64,000 bases of DNA, from NCBI GenBank assembly GCA_027257055.1, contig JAPVLO010000019.1, forward strand, positions 12,233,001-12,297,000, in the 5' to 3' direction. Within the stretch, counting starts at the first letter, position 1, and the number at the start of each line of letters is the position of its first letter. A model generated the notes under the pieces. The model did no database searches and was not told the origin of the DNA. It saw only the letters and a program-made list of their open reading frames with translations. Origin of the DNA: Cephalopachus bancanus. Taxonomy: Eukaryota > Chordata > Mammalia > Primates > Tarsiidae. Positions 46,901 through 58,530 of the stretch are shown one piece after another. A program made the position numbers and the translations under genes.

Positions 46901-47785
46901 AGAAAAGGAAGGAAATACCCTCATGGAAATCGGAACTGGCATCCAATTCCTGAACAAAACCCGAAACCCACAGGTCATAAGAGAGAAGATAGACAAGTGG
47001 GACCTTATTAAACTGACAAGCTTCTGCAAGGCCAAAGAAATCATCAAGAGAGCAGGGAGACAGCCTACAGACTGGGAAAAAATATTTGCCAACACCAGGT
47101 CTGACAAAGGCTTAACATCCTGGATTACAAGGAACTAAAACGTGCTGAAAAGAAAAAAGCAAACAACCCCATTATCAAATGGGCAAAAGATATGAACAGA
47201 CACTTCACAAAAGAGGACATTCGAGCAGCCAACAAATACAAGAAGAAATGTTCAACCTCACTAATCATCAGGGAGATGCAAATGAAAACCACACTGAGAT
47301 ACCACCTAACTCCAGTCAGAATGGCAATTATCAACAACTCAAAAAATAACTGCTGCTGGAGAGGGTGTGGCGAAAAGGGAACACTTCTACACTGTTGGTG
47401 GGAGTGTAAACTAGTGCAACCTCTGTGGAAAGCAGTGTGGCGATTCCTAAAAGCTCTAAATATCAACCTCCCATATGACCCCGCAATCCCCCTACTGGAA
47501 ATATACCCTGAAGAACTCAAATCACTCTATAAAAAAGATACCTGCACATGTATGTTTATTGCAGCGTTGTTCACAATAGCAAGAACCTGGAAACAACCAT
47601 GCTGCCCATCAAAAGAGGACTGGATTTTTAAAATGTGGTACATATACACTATGGAATACCACGCAGCCATAAAAAAGAACAAAATCATGAATTTCACAGC
47701 AACCTGGATGGAACTAGAGTCTATAATACTCAGTGATCTCTTACAGAAACAAAGATCCGAGTATCACATGTTCTCACTCATATAA
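43973..47785 (+). pseudogene. L1 ORF2 pseudogene (endonuclease and reverse transcriptase)
   Basis: Starts MTGINSCISIISLNVNELN at 43973; the frame breaks near 44063. Endonuclease: 44145-44916, with LDHSGIKINI near its end (His and Asp kept) but GVVN in place of GDFN at 44401-44412. Reverse transcriptase: 45224-46254 with breaks near 45395 and 45780; the catalytic FADD is intact ([13 protein letters not shown]). Thumb and C-terminal regions: 46266-47138 and 47192-47785, the latter with the Cys-rich motif [19 protein letters not shown]. It ends EYHMFSLI. At least five frame changes. Confidence 0.92.
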
Positions 47786-47993
47786 TGGACCTTGAACATC
47801 CAATGTAATACTATGAGAAAATGACTGACGGTACTGGGAAACTATGGCGGGGGATGGGATTAACAGTAGCAAATATCTGTCTGGGGATGGGGAAACACCT
47901 CTTATCAACAGGGTGCCTGAATGAAATGTAATTGTACACCTAACCCTTAACTGTACCCCACAAAACCATAATAAAAAATATTGATTAAAAAAA
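47786..47993 (+). other. L1 3' UTR and A tail
   Basis: About 200 bp: GAACATCCAATGTAATACTAT, then a GC-richer part (CTATGGCGGGGGATGGGATT, GTCTGGGGATGGGGAAACAC), then CCATAATAAAAAATATTGATT and an A tract. The signal is a variant in AATAAA. It resembles the tails at 18920 and 20060 only in layout. Confidence 0.8.
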
Positions 47994-49372
47994 AAAAACT
48001 ACAGGACATGATAGAGAAAAAATAGAGACCTAAATAAATGGAGGAACATACATATTCATGCATTAGAAGACTCAAGATTGTAAATATATCAATCCCCAAA
48101 AAATAATCTGAAGAGAGTGTTTCAGAAAAGTTTACACATGCATTCTAAAATTCGTATAAAAATACAAAGGATAATAATAGTCAAGACAATCTTGAAACAG
48201 AACAGTACTGGAGGATATAGCTTACTTCTTAGTTATCATGACATATTTTAAACATATTATAACTAAGATAGAGGAGGAATTGATTTAAGAATAGATACAC
48301 TGATCAATGGAAGAAAATAGAATGTTTAGCAACTATCCACACATATATGATCACCTGACCAAGGGAAGTCTGCAATGCATTTGGGAAAAGATGATCTTTT
48401 TCGTAAACAGAATTGGACAATTAATTGGGTCTACTTCCCACTCTGTGCAAAAATATTTTCCAGATTGATTACAAATCTAAAATAGGAACACAGCAAATTT
48501 TTAATAGGAAAGCATCCTCATAACCTGAGAGCAAGCAAAGATTTCTTACACAGAACAACAATGGCAATAAATGTAAATGGGAAAAAAATGATAAATTGGG
48601 CTATTTTAATCAAGGACTCTGTTTAGCCAAAGTTGCCAATAAAAAAGTGAACCACATAGTAGAAAAAACTACAAAGCATGTATCTGCTTTAAAATAAAAT
48701 TTGTATCCAAAATATATTAAAAACTTTAAGAAGCGAATAAAAAAAGATGAATCATTCATTAGAGAAATGTACAAAACACTTGAACATATGCCTTGAAAAA
48801 GAAGAACATGAAACTTTGCTTACTTGCAAAGTAAAACCAAAGAAACACTTCTACCTATTCAAAAAAGTGACTAAAAATAAAAATTCTGATAATAATAAAT
48901 GTTGATTAAGAATGTGGAGCCTCAGGAACTCTCACATACTGTTAGTAGGGGAGTATATTATTAGTACAGGCCCATGTCTTCTTTGTCAAATGATCCCATG
49001 AGAAGAGTTAGAAACAATGCATGCCTATGTTCACCAAATGAGTGCAGTAAAATGGTCATAGCCTGATTGTAATATCAAAAAACTGTAAACTACCCAAATG
49101 GCTATGAATACTTTTAAAGATAAAGGAAGTTTAATATAGTCACATCAGTAAGAATAAAAAGCCTATTGCTGTATTCAGTAACATGGATGCACCTCACCAA
49201 CTCAGATTTCAATTATTATATTCTAGATAATATCACTTAGAACCAAAATGTTAATCTACTCTTAGAAATCTAAAGAGCAGAGAGACATTATAAGAGATTC
49301 TGAGATTTCGGTTGTATTTTGTTCTTTAATCTGTGTGTTGGTAATATGGTTGTATTCACAGTAAAATTTTAG

Positions 49373-49995
49373 CACACACACACACAAGCATCTGTATACC
49401 AATAGATATGGAAATGAATGCTCATGCACCCTTATTTATAAAAGCCCCAAAGTCATAACTAACCAAATACTCATCAATTGCACGATAACTAAATAAATTG
49501 TGTTTGGCAGTGAAAAGAACGGAATCATCTCACACACAAAAAATGTTTAATCAAAGTAATCCAGACACAATAAAATACATACTGATGACTCTATTCGCAC
49601 AAAGTTTAGATATTAAATAAGCAAGCAAACCTACAATGTTAAATGTCAAAATGGTACTTACTTCATGGGAGGAAAGGGGTTAGACATTTATACAACATGT
49701 CTAAATGTTCAGGACATGATGAGGTCTTTTAGGGACTAATAATATTCTGTTTTTCAACTTAAACGGTGGCCACACAGTGGATTCATTTTATGACCATTCA
49801 TTAAGACATACTTTAAAGATCTGTGCGCTTTTCTGTATGCATAGTGTACATCAGTATTTTTACTATTATTTTTAAGTTACACATGTTTAGTACATATTTG
49901 CGGAGTACAGTGCGATATTTCAATAATTTGAAATAATAATATTTCAAAGTGTAATGATTAAATCAGGGTAATTAGCATATTCATAATGACTAAAA
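49373..49995 (+). mobile_element. Old L1 3' end fragment
   Basis: After a short (CA)5 run, AATGCTCATGCACCCTTATTT, AGCCCCAAAGTCATAACTAAC, ACTCATCAATTGCACGATAAC and ATGGGAGGAAAGGGGTTAGAC follow the order of an L1M ORF2 end. The last part, GTAATGATTAAATCAGGGTAA, is of L1 3' UTR type. Boundaries are approximate. Confidence 0.65.
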
Positions 49996-50403
49996 TTGGG
50001 CATTGCAAAAAACTTGAAAAGGAGAGGAAGTGCCAGTAGGATTCCGCCTGAAGTTGTGGAGACCTGCTAAATAAGAAGTAGGAGAGACCAGAGAAGAAAC
50101 ACTGTGAGAAGCAAGGGTCACTTGCCTGCATAAGGTGTTTAGGGAAATCGATTCAAAAGTGAATTCCATTTAGCAGCTACAGTGAAATGAGTTTTAAGAA
50201 GAGCAATAACTAGCATACACTTTAAAATGGCTGAATATAACTTACTCATAAGTTAGCTGCAAAATCTGCTACACATAATTAATTTGACCATGATTTTGTG
50301 AAAATTAAGAAAAGAATATAGTCTGACTCATCTGCCTCCACTTAAGGAAGAGGAAGCTCAATTACAAAAAGTGAAACACTTAAAGAGAATTCAGCATTAA
50401 TAG
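49996..50403. other. No gene seen
   Basis: Unassigned DNA between the L1 tail and the MLT1 LTR. Confidence 0.4.
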
Positions 50404-50745
50404 CTGCTGTGGACTAAATAGTGTCCCCTCAAAATTCATATGTGAAAACCCTAACTCTCAGTATGACTATATTTGGAGTAAAGAAGTAATTAGGATCAGA
50501 TGAGGACATAAGGCTGGGGCCCTGTGTCAACAGAGTTAGTGTCCTTAGAAGAAGAGTTAACAGAGAGCTTGCTCTCTTCATTTGCCTTGTGAGGACACAG
50601 CAAGAAATGACCAGCTGCAAGCCAAGGAGACAGACCTCATTAGAAACTGAACTAGTCAGAACATTGATCTTGGACTTCGCAGCCTCCAAAACTGTGAGAA
50701 ATAAAAGTATGTTGTTTAAGCCACTTAATCTATAATATTTTGTTT
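50404..50745 (+). mobile_element. MLT1-type LTR (ERVL-MaLR)
   Basis: Plus-strand order: TGGACTAAATAGTGTCCCC, CAAAATTCATATGTGAAAACC, GACTATATTTGGAGTAAAGA, GTGAGGACACAGCAAGAAATG, CTTGGACTTCGCAGCCTCCAA, AACTGTGAGAAATAAAAGTAT and TTGTTTAAGCCACTTAATCTA. This is the full MLT1 LTR. The GAGAAATAAA segment is its polyadenylation region. Solo LTR. Confidence 0.9.
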
Positions 50746-51603
50746 TGATGGTTAGAAGGGAGATGCTTCTAAACAAATACCTAACAATGAGGAAGCTGCT
50801 TTAAAATTGAAATGTTAGTTGAAGCCGAAATAAACAACCTAGAAAAAACATAATAGCAGCGAAATTCCTCAGGGTTATTGAATGATGACTTCTAGGTTTC
50901 CAATCGTATGTGTGATGAGGAATCAGAATACTTTCACTTAAATAAGAAAGTAAAAATTATCTACATAAAGCTAGAAGATGTAAGGACAACCAAAGTTGAA
51001 TTTTGTCAAATGCTTTCTCTGCATCAGTTAAGATGACCATCTAGATTTTTTTCCCCTTTCCTGGAATAAATTCTACTTGGTCATGATCTATAATTCTATT
51101 ATTTTATTGAAGATTTTTGCATTGATATTCATCTAGGATGTTAGTCAATAGTTTTCTTGTAGTTTATTTGCCAGGCTTTAGTGTCAGGGTAATGCTAGAG
51201 TCATAGAATGAGTTTGGAGGGGGTTCCCACTCTTAATTTTTTTTTTTTTAATTTGAGGAGAATTGGTGTTAACTCTTCTTTGAATGATTAATAGAATTCA
51301 CCAGTGAAGCTGTCTTTGTTGAGAGGTTTTTAATTATTAATTCAATATCTTTACTAGTTATAGGTCTTTTCAGATTTCTGCTTTATAATTCAGTCTTGGC
51401 AGGTTGTGTGTTCCTAAAAATTTAACCATATCATCTAGGTCAGACATGTTCAACTCACACCCCACAGGCCGCATGCAACCCAGAATAGCTAGTAATGCAG
51501 CCCCAAAAAATCTTCTCACATCATGTGTTTTTTAGCATTTATTTTCTTTGTGACCCCATACTTAGATCCATTTTTGAAGTCTACAGTAATATCTTATTCA
51601 CAA

Positions 51604-52285
51604 TGTTACTGGGAGGAGGGATGCAGCTCCCAGTGTGGGATGATGGGTGGATGTCAATGACCAGGTTCTTGTGTTCACGTTTGGAAAGAATTTGCAAACA
51701 GCCACATAAAGTAGCAAGATAAGTGAGTAGCTTTACTAAGCAAAGAACAGCATACTTTTAAGAGGGGGAATGGACAGAAACAGCCTTTAGAAGCTGCTGT
51801 TTCTGCACCTAGCTATTGTTGAGCTATAATTTTTATTTTTAGGGGTTTGGAGGGTATGTTATAGGGTGGTTTCTCTTAGAAACGGGTGATTGTGGGGTCT
51901 GGGTTACTGTTACTCCTCCCCCACGTCCCATGGGGGAGTTTGAGGCCTTATAGGGTCATACCGGTGCTGTCATGGTGTCAGGTGTATGATGGGAGTGGAA
52001 GGCTCCCCTAGGATAATTTTATATTCATGGTATTATTATAAGAAGCTTAAGTCAAGTTAAGAACATTCAGCTAAGCTACTGTGCCCACATCTGATTGGGA
52101 CAGTCCCTTTTGAGCAAGCATCTTGGTATAAGAGGAAATTCTTAACTGCATTAAGCACATTTTTAACTGCTAGTTGTATAACAGGGCAGTGCAGGGGTGG
52201 GGTGTTCTATGGGCATTATCTTTCTCCAAGACTCTCCCCTTCTATCTGCCTAAAGAGTCCCTAACTACCTCCTCTCTCAATGACA
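51604..52285 (-). mobile_element. Solo LTR of endogenous retrovirus inside hAT-like element
   Basis: About 680 bp with TG at the left end (TGTTACTGGG) and CA at the right (CTCTCTCAATGACA), as for an LTR on either strand. On the minus strand a variant polyadenylation signal AGTAAA (complement of 51732-51737) lies near the 3' end. It contains CTCCCCCACGTCCCATGGG. A matching target duplication was not found, so ends are approximate. Family not named. Confidence 0.6.
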
Positions 52286-52489
52286 TCACTTTTTGACAGC
52301 ACATACATTTGTGAGCAGCTGTTCAATAATGAAGCACACTAAGATAACATTTAGACATTTCTAATGAGCACCTTGAGAACTCATTAAAATTGCGACCACT
52401 TCCATTGAACCAGACATTGATATAGTTTTACAAAAACAAGGTCAAATTTCCCACTAGTTTGATATTCTTCTCATTTTTCTAAACCTTAC

Positions 52490-52776
52490 TTTTTTTTTTT
52501 TTTGAGTTGGAGTCTCACTCTGTCACCCAAACTGGAGTGCAGTGGCCGCTCCCGGCCACCGTAGCCTCGACCTGCTGGGCTCCGGTGATCCTTCCGCCTC
52601 AGCCTTCCAAGTAGCCGGAATTACAGGCATGCGCTACCATGCCTGGCTGATTTTTTGATTTATTGTAGAGATGAGGTCTTGCTGCCCAGGCGGGTCTCGA
52701 ACCCGCGGGCTCAGGCAATCCACTCACTTCAGCCTCCCAAAGGCGCAGGATTACAGGCTGAGCCACCGAGTCCGGC
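52490..52776 (-). mobile_element. Alu dimer, inverted, lineage-specific type
   Basis: T tract, GAGTTGGAGTCTCACTCTG, hairpin GTGGCC-GCTCCC-GGCCAC, ending CACCGAGTCCGGC. Target duplication TTTTCTAAACCTTA at 52475-52488 and TTTTCTAAACTTTA at 52777-52790, one difference. Confidence 0.95.
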
Positions 52777-53574
52777 TTTTCTAAACTTTATAACAAAAAA
52801 ATTTTAAATTAAGTCTTATTATGTATGTACACAAACTATATTATACAATTTACGTGCATCCCAAGACAATATATTTTTACTTTTTGCAGAGAGAAGCCAA
52901 AAGATTGACCTACCAATCTAGGTTATGTAATTTGTTAACATCAGTTGTTTATGGCATTCCCTTTATCTCATTTTTCTAAAATTGGTTAATGCCTCTTCTT
53001 TAATTTCTGATTTTATTTCAATCTTTGCTCTTTTTTTCTTATTAGTGCAGCTAAAGGTTTGTCAATTTTGTTTATATTTTTGAAGAACTAACTCTTAATT
53101 TCATTGTGGATTTTTTCCCCATTTTTTTTTTTTTTCTATTCTACGTTTCATTTGTCTCTGCTCTAATCTTAATTATTTTCTTCCTCTGCTAACTTTGGGT
53201 TTAGATTGTTCTTTTATTTCTAGAACTGTAATGTTGTTGATTTAAGATCTTTCTTCTTGTTTGGCATGAGCATTTACAGCTATAAATTTTTCTTTTACCA
53301 CTGTTTTTACTGTATTCCAAAAGTTTTGCTGTGTTGTGTTATCATTTTTATTTGTTTTAAGATATATTCTTATTTACCTGTTATTTCTTCTTTGACCCAT
53401 TGGATGTTTAAAGCATATTGTTTAATTTTCACACATTTGTCGATTTCTCAGTGTTCCTTCTGGTATTGATTCATAGTTTCATCTCATTGTTGGTAGAAAA
53501 GATACTTGGTATGATTTCAATCTTAAATTTAAGATTTGTCTTTTCGCTTAATGTATGGCATATCTTGAAGAATG

Positions 53575-53763
53575 TTATATGTGCAATTGAGAAGAATGTG
53601 TATTCTCTGTTGTTGAGTGGAATGCTCTGTATAGGCCTGTTAGGTTTCTTTGGTTTATAGTGCTGTTCAAGACCTCTGCTTCCTTATGAACCTTCTGTCT
53701 GCTTGTTCTATCCATTATTGAAAGTGAGTTATTGAAGTCTACTATTATTGTGTTGCTGTTCAA
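53575..53763 (-). pseudogene. L1 endonuclease fragment
   Basis: A 62-codon minus-strand open piece with the L1 endonuclease phrase TIIVDFNNSLSIMDRTSRQK. Here the Asp and Asn of the GDFN motif are kept although the Gly is not, unlike the two plus-strand L1s. Part of the old L1 at 50985-55125. Confidence 0.8.
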
Positions 53764-54121
53764 TTCTGCTGTTCAATTCTACCACCAATCTTCTATCAAT
53801 GTTTTCTTTATACATTTAGTAGCTCTGGTGTTTGTTGCATATATATTTATAATTGTTTTATATATAATTGTTATATATTGTTGTAAATTGAGACTTTTAT
53901 CATTATATGATGTCCTCCTTTGTTTCTTGTTACAGTTTTAACTTAAAGTTTATTTGGTCTGATGTTAGGATAGCCACCCCTGTTCTCTTTTGGTTTCAAT
54001 TTGCATGGAATATCTTTTTCCATCATTTCACTTGAGATTATGTGTGTCCTTACATCTAAAGTTAGTGTCTTCCATACAGCATATAGTTGAATCCTGGTTT
54101 CTCTTTAAATCCATTTAACCA

Positions 54122-54393
54122 GCCGAGCTCGGTGGCTCAGCCTATAATCCCGAGCCTTTGGGAGGCTGAGGTGAGTGGATTGCCTGAGCCCGCGGGTTTG
54201 AGACCCGCCTGGGAAGGCGAAACCTCATCTCTACAATAAATCAAAAAATTAGCCGGGCATGATAGCGCGCATCTGTAGTTCCAGCTACTTGGAGGGCTGA
54301 GGCAGAAGGATCGCCGGAGCCCAGCAGGTCGAGGCCACCGCACTCCAGTCTGGACAACAGAGTGAGACTCCAACTCAAAAAATAAAATAAAAT
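54122..54393 (+). mobile_element. Alu dimer, right-arm hairpin deleted
   Basis: Starts GCCGAGCTCGGTGGCTCAG with the lineage linker CTCTACAATAAATCAAAAAA. In the right arm AGCAGGTCGAGGC passes straight to CACCGCACTCCAGTC, so the hairpin segment is lost. Direct repeats AAATCCATTTAACCA (54107-54121) and AAACCCATTTAGCCA (54394-54408) differ at two bases. Confidence 0.94.
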
Positions 54394-55125
54394 AAACCCA
54401 TTTAGCCAATTTAAATTTTTTGGTCTTAAAGTTTATTCAATTTTCATTTAAAGTAATTGCCACTTATTGTTGCCATTTTGCTCATTGTTTTCTGTATGGT
54501 TTGTAGCCTTTGTGTCTTATTTTCCCTTACTGTCTTCCTTTGCGTTTAGTTGGTTTTTATGTAGTCACATGATTTTATTCATGTCTCATTTGTTAAAGTA
54601 CGTGGTCACCATGGAAATTGCATAAAACAACTTAGAGTTATAGCAATCTATTTTAAACTGATAACAGCTTCAATTGCAAGTAAAAACTAATGATTTATAC
54701 CTCTACCCTCTTCATGTTATTGATGTCACAAATTACATATTAATCTATTGTGCTCCCATTAATGTAGGCTTACAAATTTTTTTATACTTTTGTCTTTTAA
54801 ATATTATAAAAGAATTAAAGGTGGAGTTATATGAAACAAGTGACAATACAAATTTTTTTATATCTGTCTACAAGACATACAGAAAACAATGTAATGGCAA
54901 TAGTAAGTCCTCCTTCAGTAATTATTTTAAACATAAATGGATTCAATTTTCTACCATTTCTAGTATAATTTTTTTCTCAGTGTTCACTTTATTGCTGCAC
55001 CTTCCCAACTGGTTTCTAGAGTTCTTGCAAGGGTATTTTGGTCTGCTTATTTTTGTTTATTCAGTGTCACTATCAGAGAAGGAGGCCTGGAACTTACTAG
55101 TCTACCACCTTGCTGGTGTCACCTT

Positions 55126-55749
55126 CAAACATTTTTTTAAAGGATGAAGTTAGGTTATGGCTGCACTGTTTCAAAGTATAAGACAGTGTTTACAATAAGA
55201 AGAAATTGATTTAAAAGTATATTATAATTTACAGAGACAGTGATAAAGCTGTAATAAATCAATAATTCTTAACCCTATGGTTTCCAGAAAGTTCTCTATT
55301 GGTTGTCATAGAAGACAAAGTTCTTTTTTTAAATCTCATTACAGACATCAGGTTTTGGTGTAATTACAACTTGGAAAAAATATTATCAATATCAAAGACA
55401 TTTTTAAGAAAATGACAAAAATTAAAATAACTGGGATTCCTCTTTGTAAAAAAAAGTAATTGTTTATTTTATGAGCTATTGATACTTTAATGTGAGCAGT
55501 CATAAAGTAGTCAGAGACATAAATTTACAGAATATAGAGAGAATTTCAATTAAAAACCATGACTTACTTATAAACACATAATCATAATGCATAATTAGTT
55601 TATATCCCTAAGTGTTTACTTCTAAATAACATGGATTTTCAATTATTTATACCATTTTAAAAAATAATTTGGTGCAATCAGTAAGTGATTATAAAACGAC
55701 TCACAGGCTACTATGGAAATATATATGAGGAGAATTTAGTTTTTTAAAA
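55126..55749. other. No gene seen
   Basis: Unassigned AT-rich DNA. Confidence 0.4.
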
Positions 55750-56400
55750 GTTTAACATCTTCCTGGAGAGAATGATTTCTATAAGGAAGATTAAGCATTA
55801 TCTAACTCCAGAAATATGAGAAAAAAGAATGCTGTATGCACTGAATAGCAAGGGAAAGCATTAAGCAGAGCAAATAGTATCTACCAACATTTCTGCGGTA
55901 TGAAGGTATACAATATGAGAGAGTAGTCATAGAGAGATTGTTAGGAGTCCTGTAGTAGAGGTCTTTTTATGGCATGTTTTGGGACTTGGGTTTGAAAGTA
56001 CAGGGTTATAAAAAGAAAATGGCATCTTCTGACTAATATTGTAAACAAGGTGTTTTTCAGTTGTTTTGAAAATAAAGACTGGAGTCAGATGGACAAGGTA
56101 GGAAGCTATTGCATTATTCCAGATAAAATAAGATTTAAAAAAACTAAGAGATAGGAATAAGATGGAGAGCAGGGATCACATATTAAGGAGATAAAAATAA
56201 GTAGAACTTAATTGTTTGGATGTGCAGAAAATCAGGGGGAGGAATCTGGGATGACTTCCATTTTCTAGGTTGATTGGGCTGGTTAGCCTCATTTTGAGCA
56301 CCAGTTTTCTTGTCTGTAAAATTATATAATAATGTGAGCACATCAAAGGATTGAATAAAATTCCTTGGGAAAAATCCTGGGACATACGAGTCATGGATAG
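55750..56400 (+). mobile_element. Ancient mammalian interspersed repeat, family not named
   Basis: Phrases GATGGACAAGGTAGGAAGCT, ATTGCATTATTCCAGATAAAA, GATAGGAATAAGATGGAGAG, TTAATTGTTTGGATGTGCAG and GGAATCTGGGATGACTTCC occur in the order of the same common repeat as at 27415, but from a more 5' part. The two overlapping minus-strand open frames at 56176-56458 are chance. Confidence 0.45.
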
Positions 56401-56460
56401 AATACAGTTCCTTTTGCTGCTTCTTTCTGCAAAAATAAAGAACCATTGAAGAAGTCATTT

Positions 56461-58315
56461 ACAACTTTATAAGAGTTTTCCTTTTGGTCTCTGTCTTATT
56501 TAGTAAGAAAAGTGAGGTACAGTAATACTACTGGTTAGACACATACACTAAATGTAGTGAATATAATGAAAATGTCGCATTAACAAATTGATACATATAG
56601 TCATTGCTGCTTAAATTGTTTTGTGTAAAAAAGTATTTAACTTGTTGAGCATTCTTATTAAATGCTAAAATATGTAGTTTTATGCTTATTATGAAAAAAT
56701 GAATTGAGTCAAATTACTTTCCAATGAGCCTACATGAGAATTCCCAAATGCTTGTATAATGCCTTTTTGTTATATCTGCACTTTGTTACCATCATGGTAA
56801 ACGTGTTAGGATTTAATTGCTAATTAGTTGATAGAATTGTATACAGTTTTGTTCTGAGATGCTTGTGATTTTATGGAAAAATAATTTTTAAACATGCAGC
56901 TTAGAGTGCAAATACATCTTAAAGGAATAAAATAGTAAGATTTTTTAGAGCTTTTCAAGAAACTGAATCTTCTAAAATGAGAACATTATTTTAGCAATAA
57001 CATCTCTAGTTGTCACTACTAAAGAAATAGGAACATGTATAAGTTGCTGTTTCTATTTAGATTATACATTAATGGTATTTTGGATGCTTGCATTCTGAAA
57101 TCACATTACATGTTATTGATACCGTTATAGTCTCCTATAACAACTTCTTGTAGTTTATACATAAATGTACTTTTGCATATGTCTACAGTATAATAAACAT
57201 ATGGTACTGCTAAATAAATCAAACATTAAATTTCATGCTTTGAAAATGGATATTATTCTAAAACTTCCACTTATTTACTCCATGTAAAACTGTCTAAATT
57301 TTATCTTTGTTTGTTCAAGATCTAAAGTTTCCATATAAATAAGTTATCTTTGTAATGTTATGTGCTTTTTTTTTCATTGAAAAGGAGTCTTAAAATTTTA
57401 TAGAAATACATATTTTTAGAGTTTTTTAATCCTTGTATTTTTTGGCCTACAAGCAAACAATAAATATACTATAAATCTTATAAATATAGAGCCTTTATCA
57501 CTTAAATTTAGTCAATAATCAAAATTATTTAATTTAGTCTTCATCATTTGTTCCCTTGAAAACCCACAAGGATTCCATTTTTTAAAGAAGAGTAAAAAAA
57601 TGCAATAGAAAATATAAAGTATTTTTGTAAAGATTTTTATATGTAGTTTATTTTTTTCTTGACATAGAAGCAATGTTTGCAACACTTAAAATAATTATTA
57701 AGATGAGTTGATCACAGGCTTCTAAATTTCTTCCATTCTTATCCCAAATCCCATTGAAAGATAAAATGATGATGCATTAAATTGGAACCCGTGGAAAGAA
57801 GGATGCCCCTCATCTGCCTTACATTTAGAAGATGTCTGTTAGAAATGTGGTAGAAATAAAAAGGTAGGCGGTACACATGAGTCAAAGTTAGCTACACAAC
57901 TCGGTTTCATGAAAAAGTGGGGTAATTCTTGAGAAAGGATAATATGAGATTCTTTCCTGATTGAGTTCTAAGGACAAAGACTAAAGGTGAAAAGAGATCA
58001 TGGTACAGACATCATTCTGGATGCTTTTAGCTACAACACAAAAGCAAAAATTCGAAAGCAACACCTCCTAAGGCTTAAAATTTTACACATGTACAAGGAG
58101 CAGAAGTCAGGAGGGTGGCAAGCCTTCTCCAGGAAGAGCCAGGATGTGGTCTGATAAAACAGATATCACAGCTAGAAAGGAATCTGGAGGAAGTCATATC
58201 ATAAATCTGACTCCTGTTGGAAGGCAAGTCTCCATAGATTTCTCGTATTTCTATGTGGTCAAGACCTTCTACGAAAAAGATATATTTAAATAGTAAATAG
58301 CCTTGGAAGCTAGAG
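56461..58315. other. No gene seen; AT-rich
   Basis: About 1.85 kb of AT-rich DNA up to about 57700, then a more balanced stretch. No open frame above 60 codons and no repeat that I can name. Confidence 0.45.
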
Positions 58316-58530
58316 ATAGTGTTTCTCTCTGGAGCGATTTAAAGATGTACTTTCTGGAGTCATCCCAAGGTAGTAAAGATAGAACCTTCTCCTTTCTCTC
58401 TCAAGAGACATTTGCTTATATCCCAGGGTAATAAATCTGGAGGAGCCTTTTCTTCTTTCTTAGAGATTTGTTTACAATTCCAGGGTACTGAGCATTATCT
58501 CTCTCTGAAGAGGAAAACAGGAAGATGCTC
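58316..58530. repeat. Decayed tandem repeat, about 57-bp unit
   Basis: Three to four imperfect units, each with a CTTTCT-type pyrimidine stretch, then AGAGA..TTTG-like text, then CCAAGGTAGTAAA (58367), CCCAGGGTAATAAA (58422) or CCAGGGTACTGAG (58478). Spacing of the last element is about 55-57 bp. Confidence 0.6.

Larger units (their letters stand above)
41575..47993 (+). mobile_element. Complete L1 retrotransposon (about 6.4 kb), youngest in window
   Basis: Full layout: 5' UTR (41575-42936), ORF1 (42937-43900), spacer, ORF2 (43973-47785), 3' UTR with AATAAA-like CATAATAAAAAATATTG and an A tail. Flanked by the 12-bp direct repeats AAAAACTACAGG (41563-41574 and 47994-48005). The right copy overlaps the A tail, as is normal. 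It lies in an older L1 in the same direction. Both ORFs carry several stops and frameshifts, so it is inactive but not very old. Confidence 0.95.
41410..49372 (+). mobile_element. Second old L1 fragment, split by the complete L1
   Basis: The left piece (41410-41574) has ATTAAGTCAATATGCAAAAT and TTTTATACCAGCAACACAC; the right piece (48006-49372) continues in register with CATGATAGAGAAAAAATAGAG and AAATAAATGGAGGAACATAC, the next segment of L1M ORF2, then the 3' UTR to near 49372. The interruption at 41575-47993 is the complete L1. No intact frame. Confidence 0.85.
51441..52915. mobile_element. hAT-like DNA transposon remnant holding an LTR and an Alu
   Basis: Flanked by the perfect 8-bp repeat ATCTAGGT (51433-51440 and 52916-52923) within an L1 that continues in register. 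Ends CAGACATGTTCAACTC and ...AAAAGATTGACCTACCA are weak inverted repeats. Removing the LTR (51604-52285) and the Alu (52490-52776) leaves about 500 bp of its own sequence, with phrases such as GCATTTATTTTCTTTGTGACC and TTCAATAATGAAGCACAC. Non-autonomous. Confidence 0.7.
50985..55125 (-). mobile_element. Old L1, minus strand, split by hAT-like element and Alu
   Basis: Three pieces: 50985-51440 (ORF2 reverse transcriptase), 52916-54121 (ORF2 to endonuclease) and about 54394-55125 (ORF2 start, ORF1 region and 5' end). The 5' end on the minus strand reads GACACCAGCAAGGTGGTAGAC (complement of 55100-55122), a typical L1 start. The pieces join in register across the inserts: CATCTAGGT before and TATGTAATTTGTTAACATC after the first. 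Confidence 0.82.

Noticed and set aside
53257..53941. Several plus-strand frames of 69-80 codons rich in Phe, Ile and Leu
   Set aside because: They are the antisense strand of old L1 ORF2, where A-rich sense codons become T-rich.
54674..55147. 157-codon plus-strand frame with hydrophobic stretches
   Set aside because: It is antisense to the 5' part of an old L1; the hydrophobicity reflects T-rich antisense DNA.
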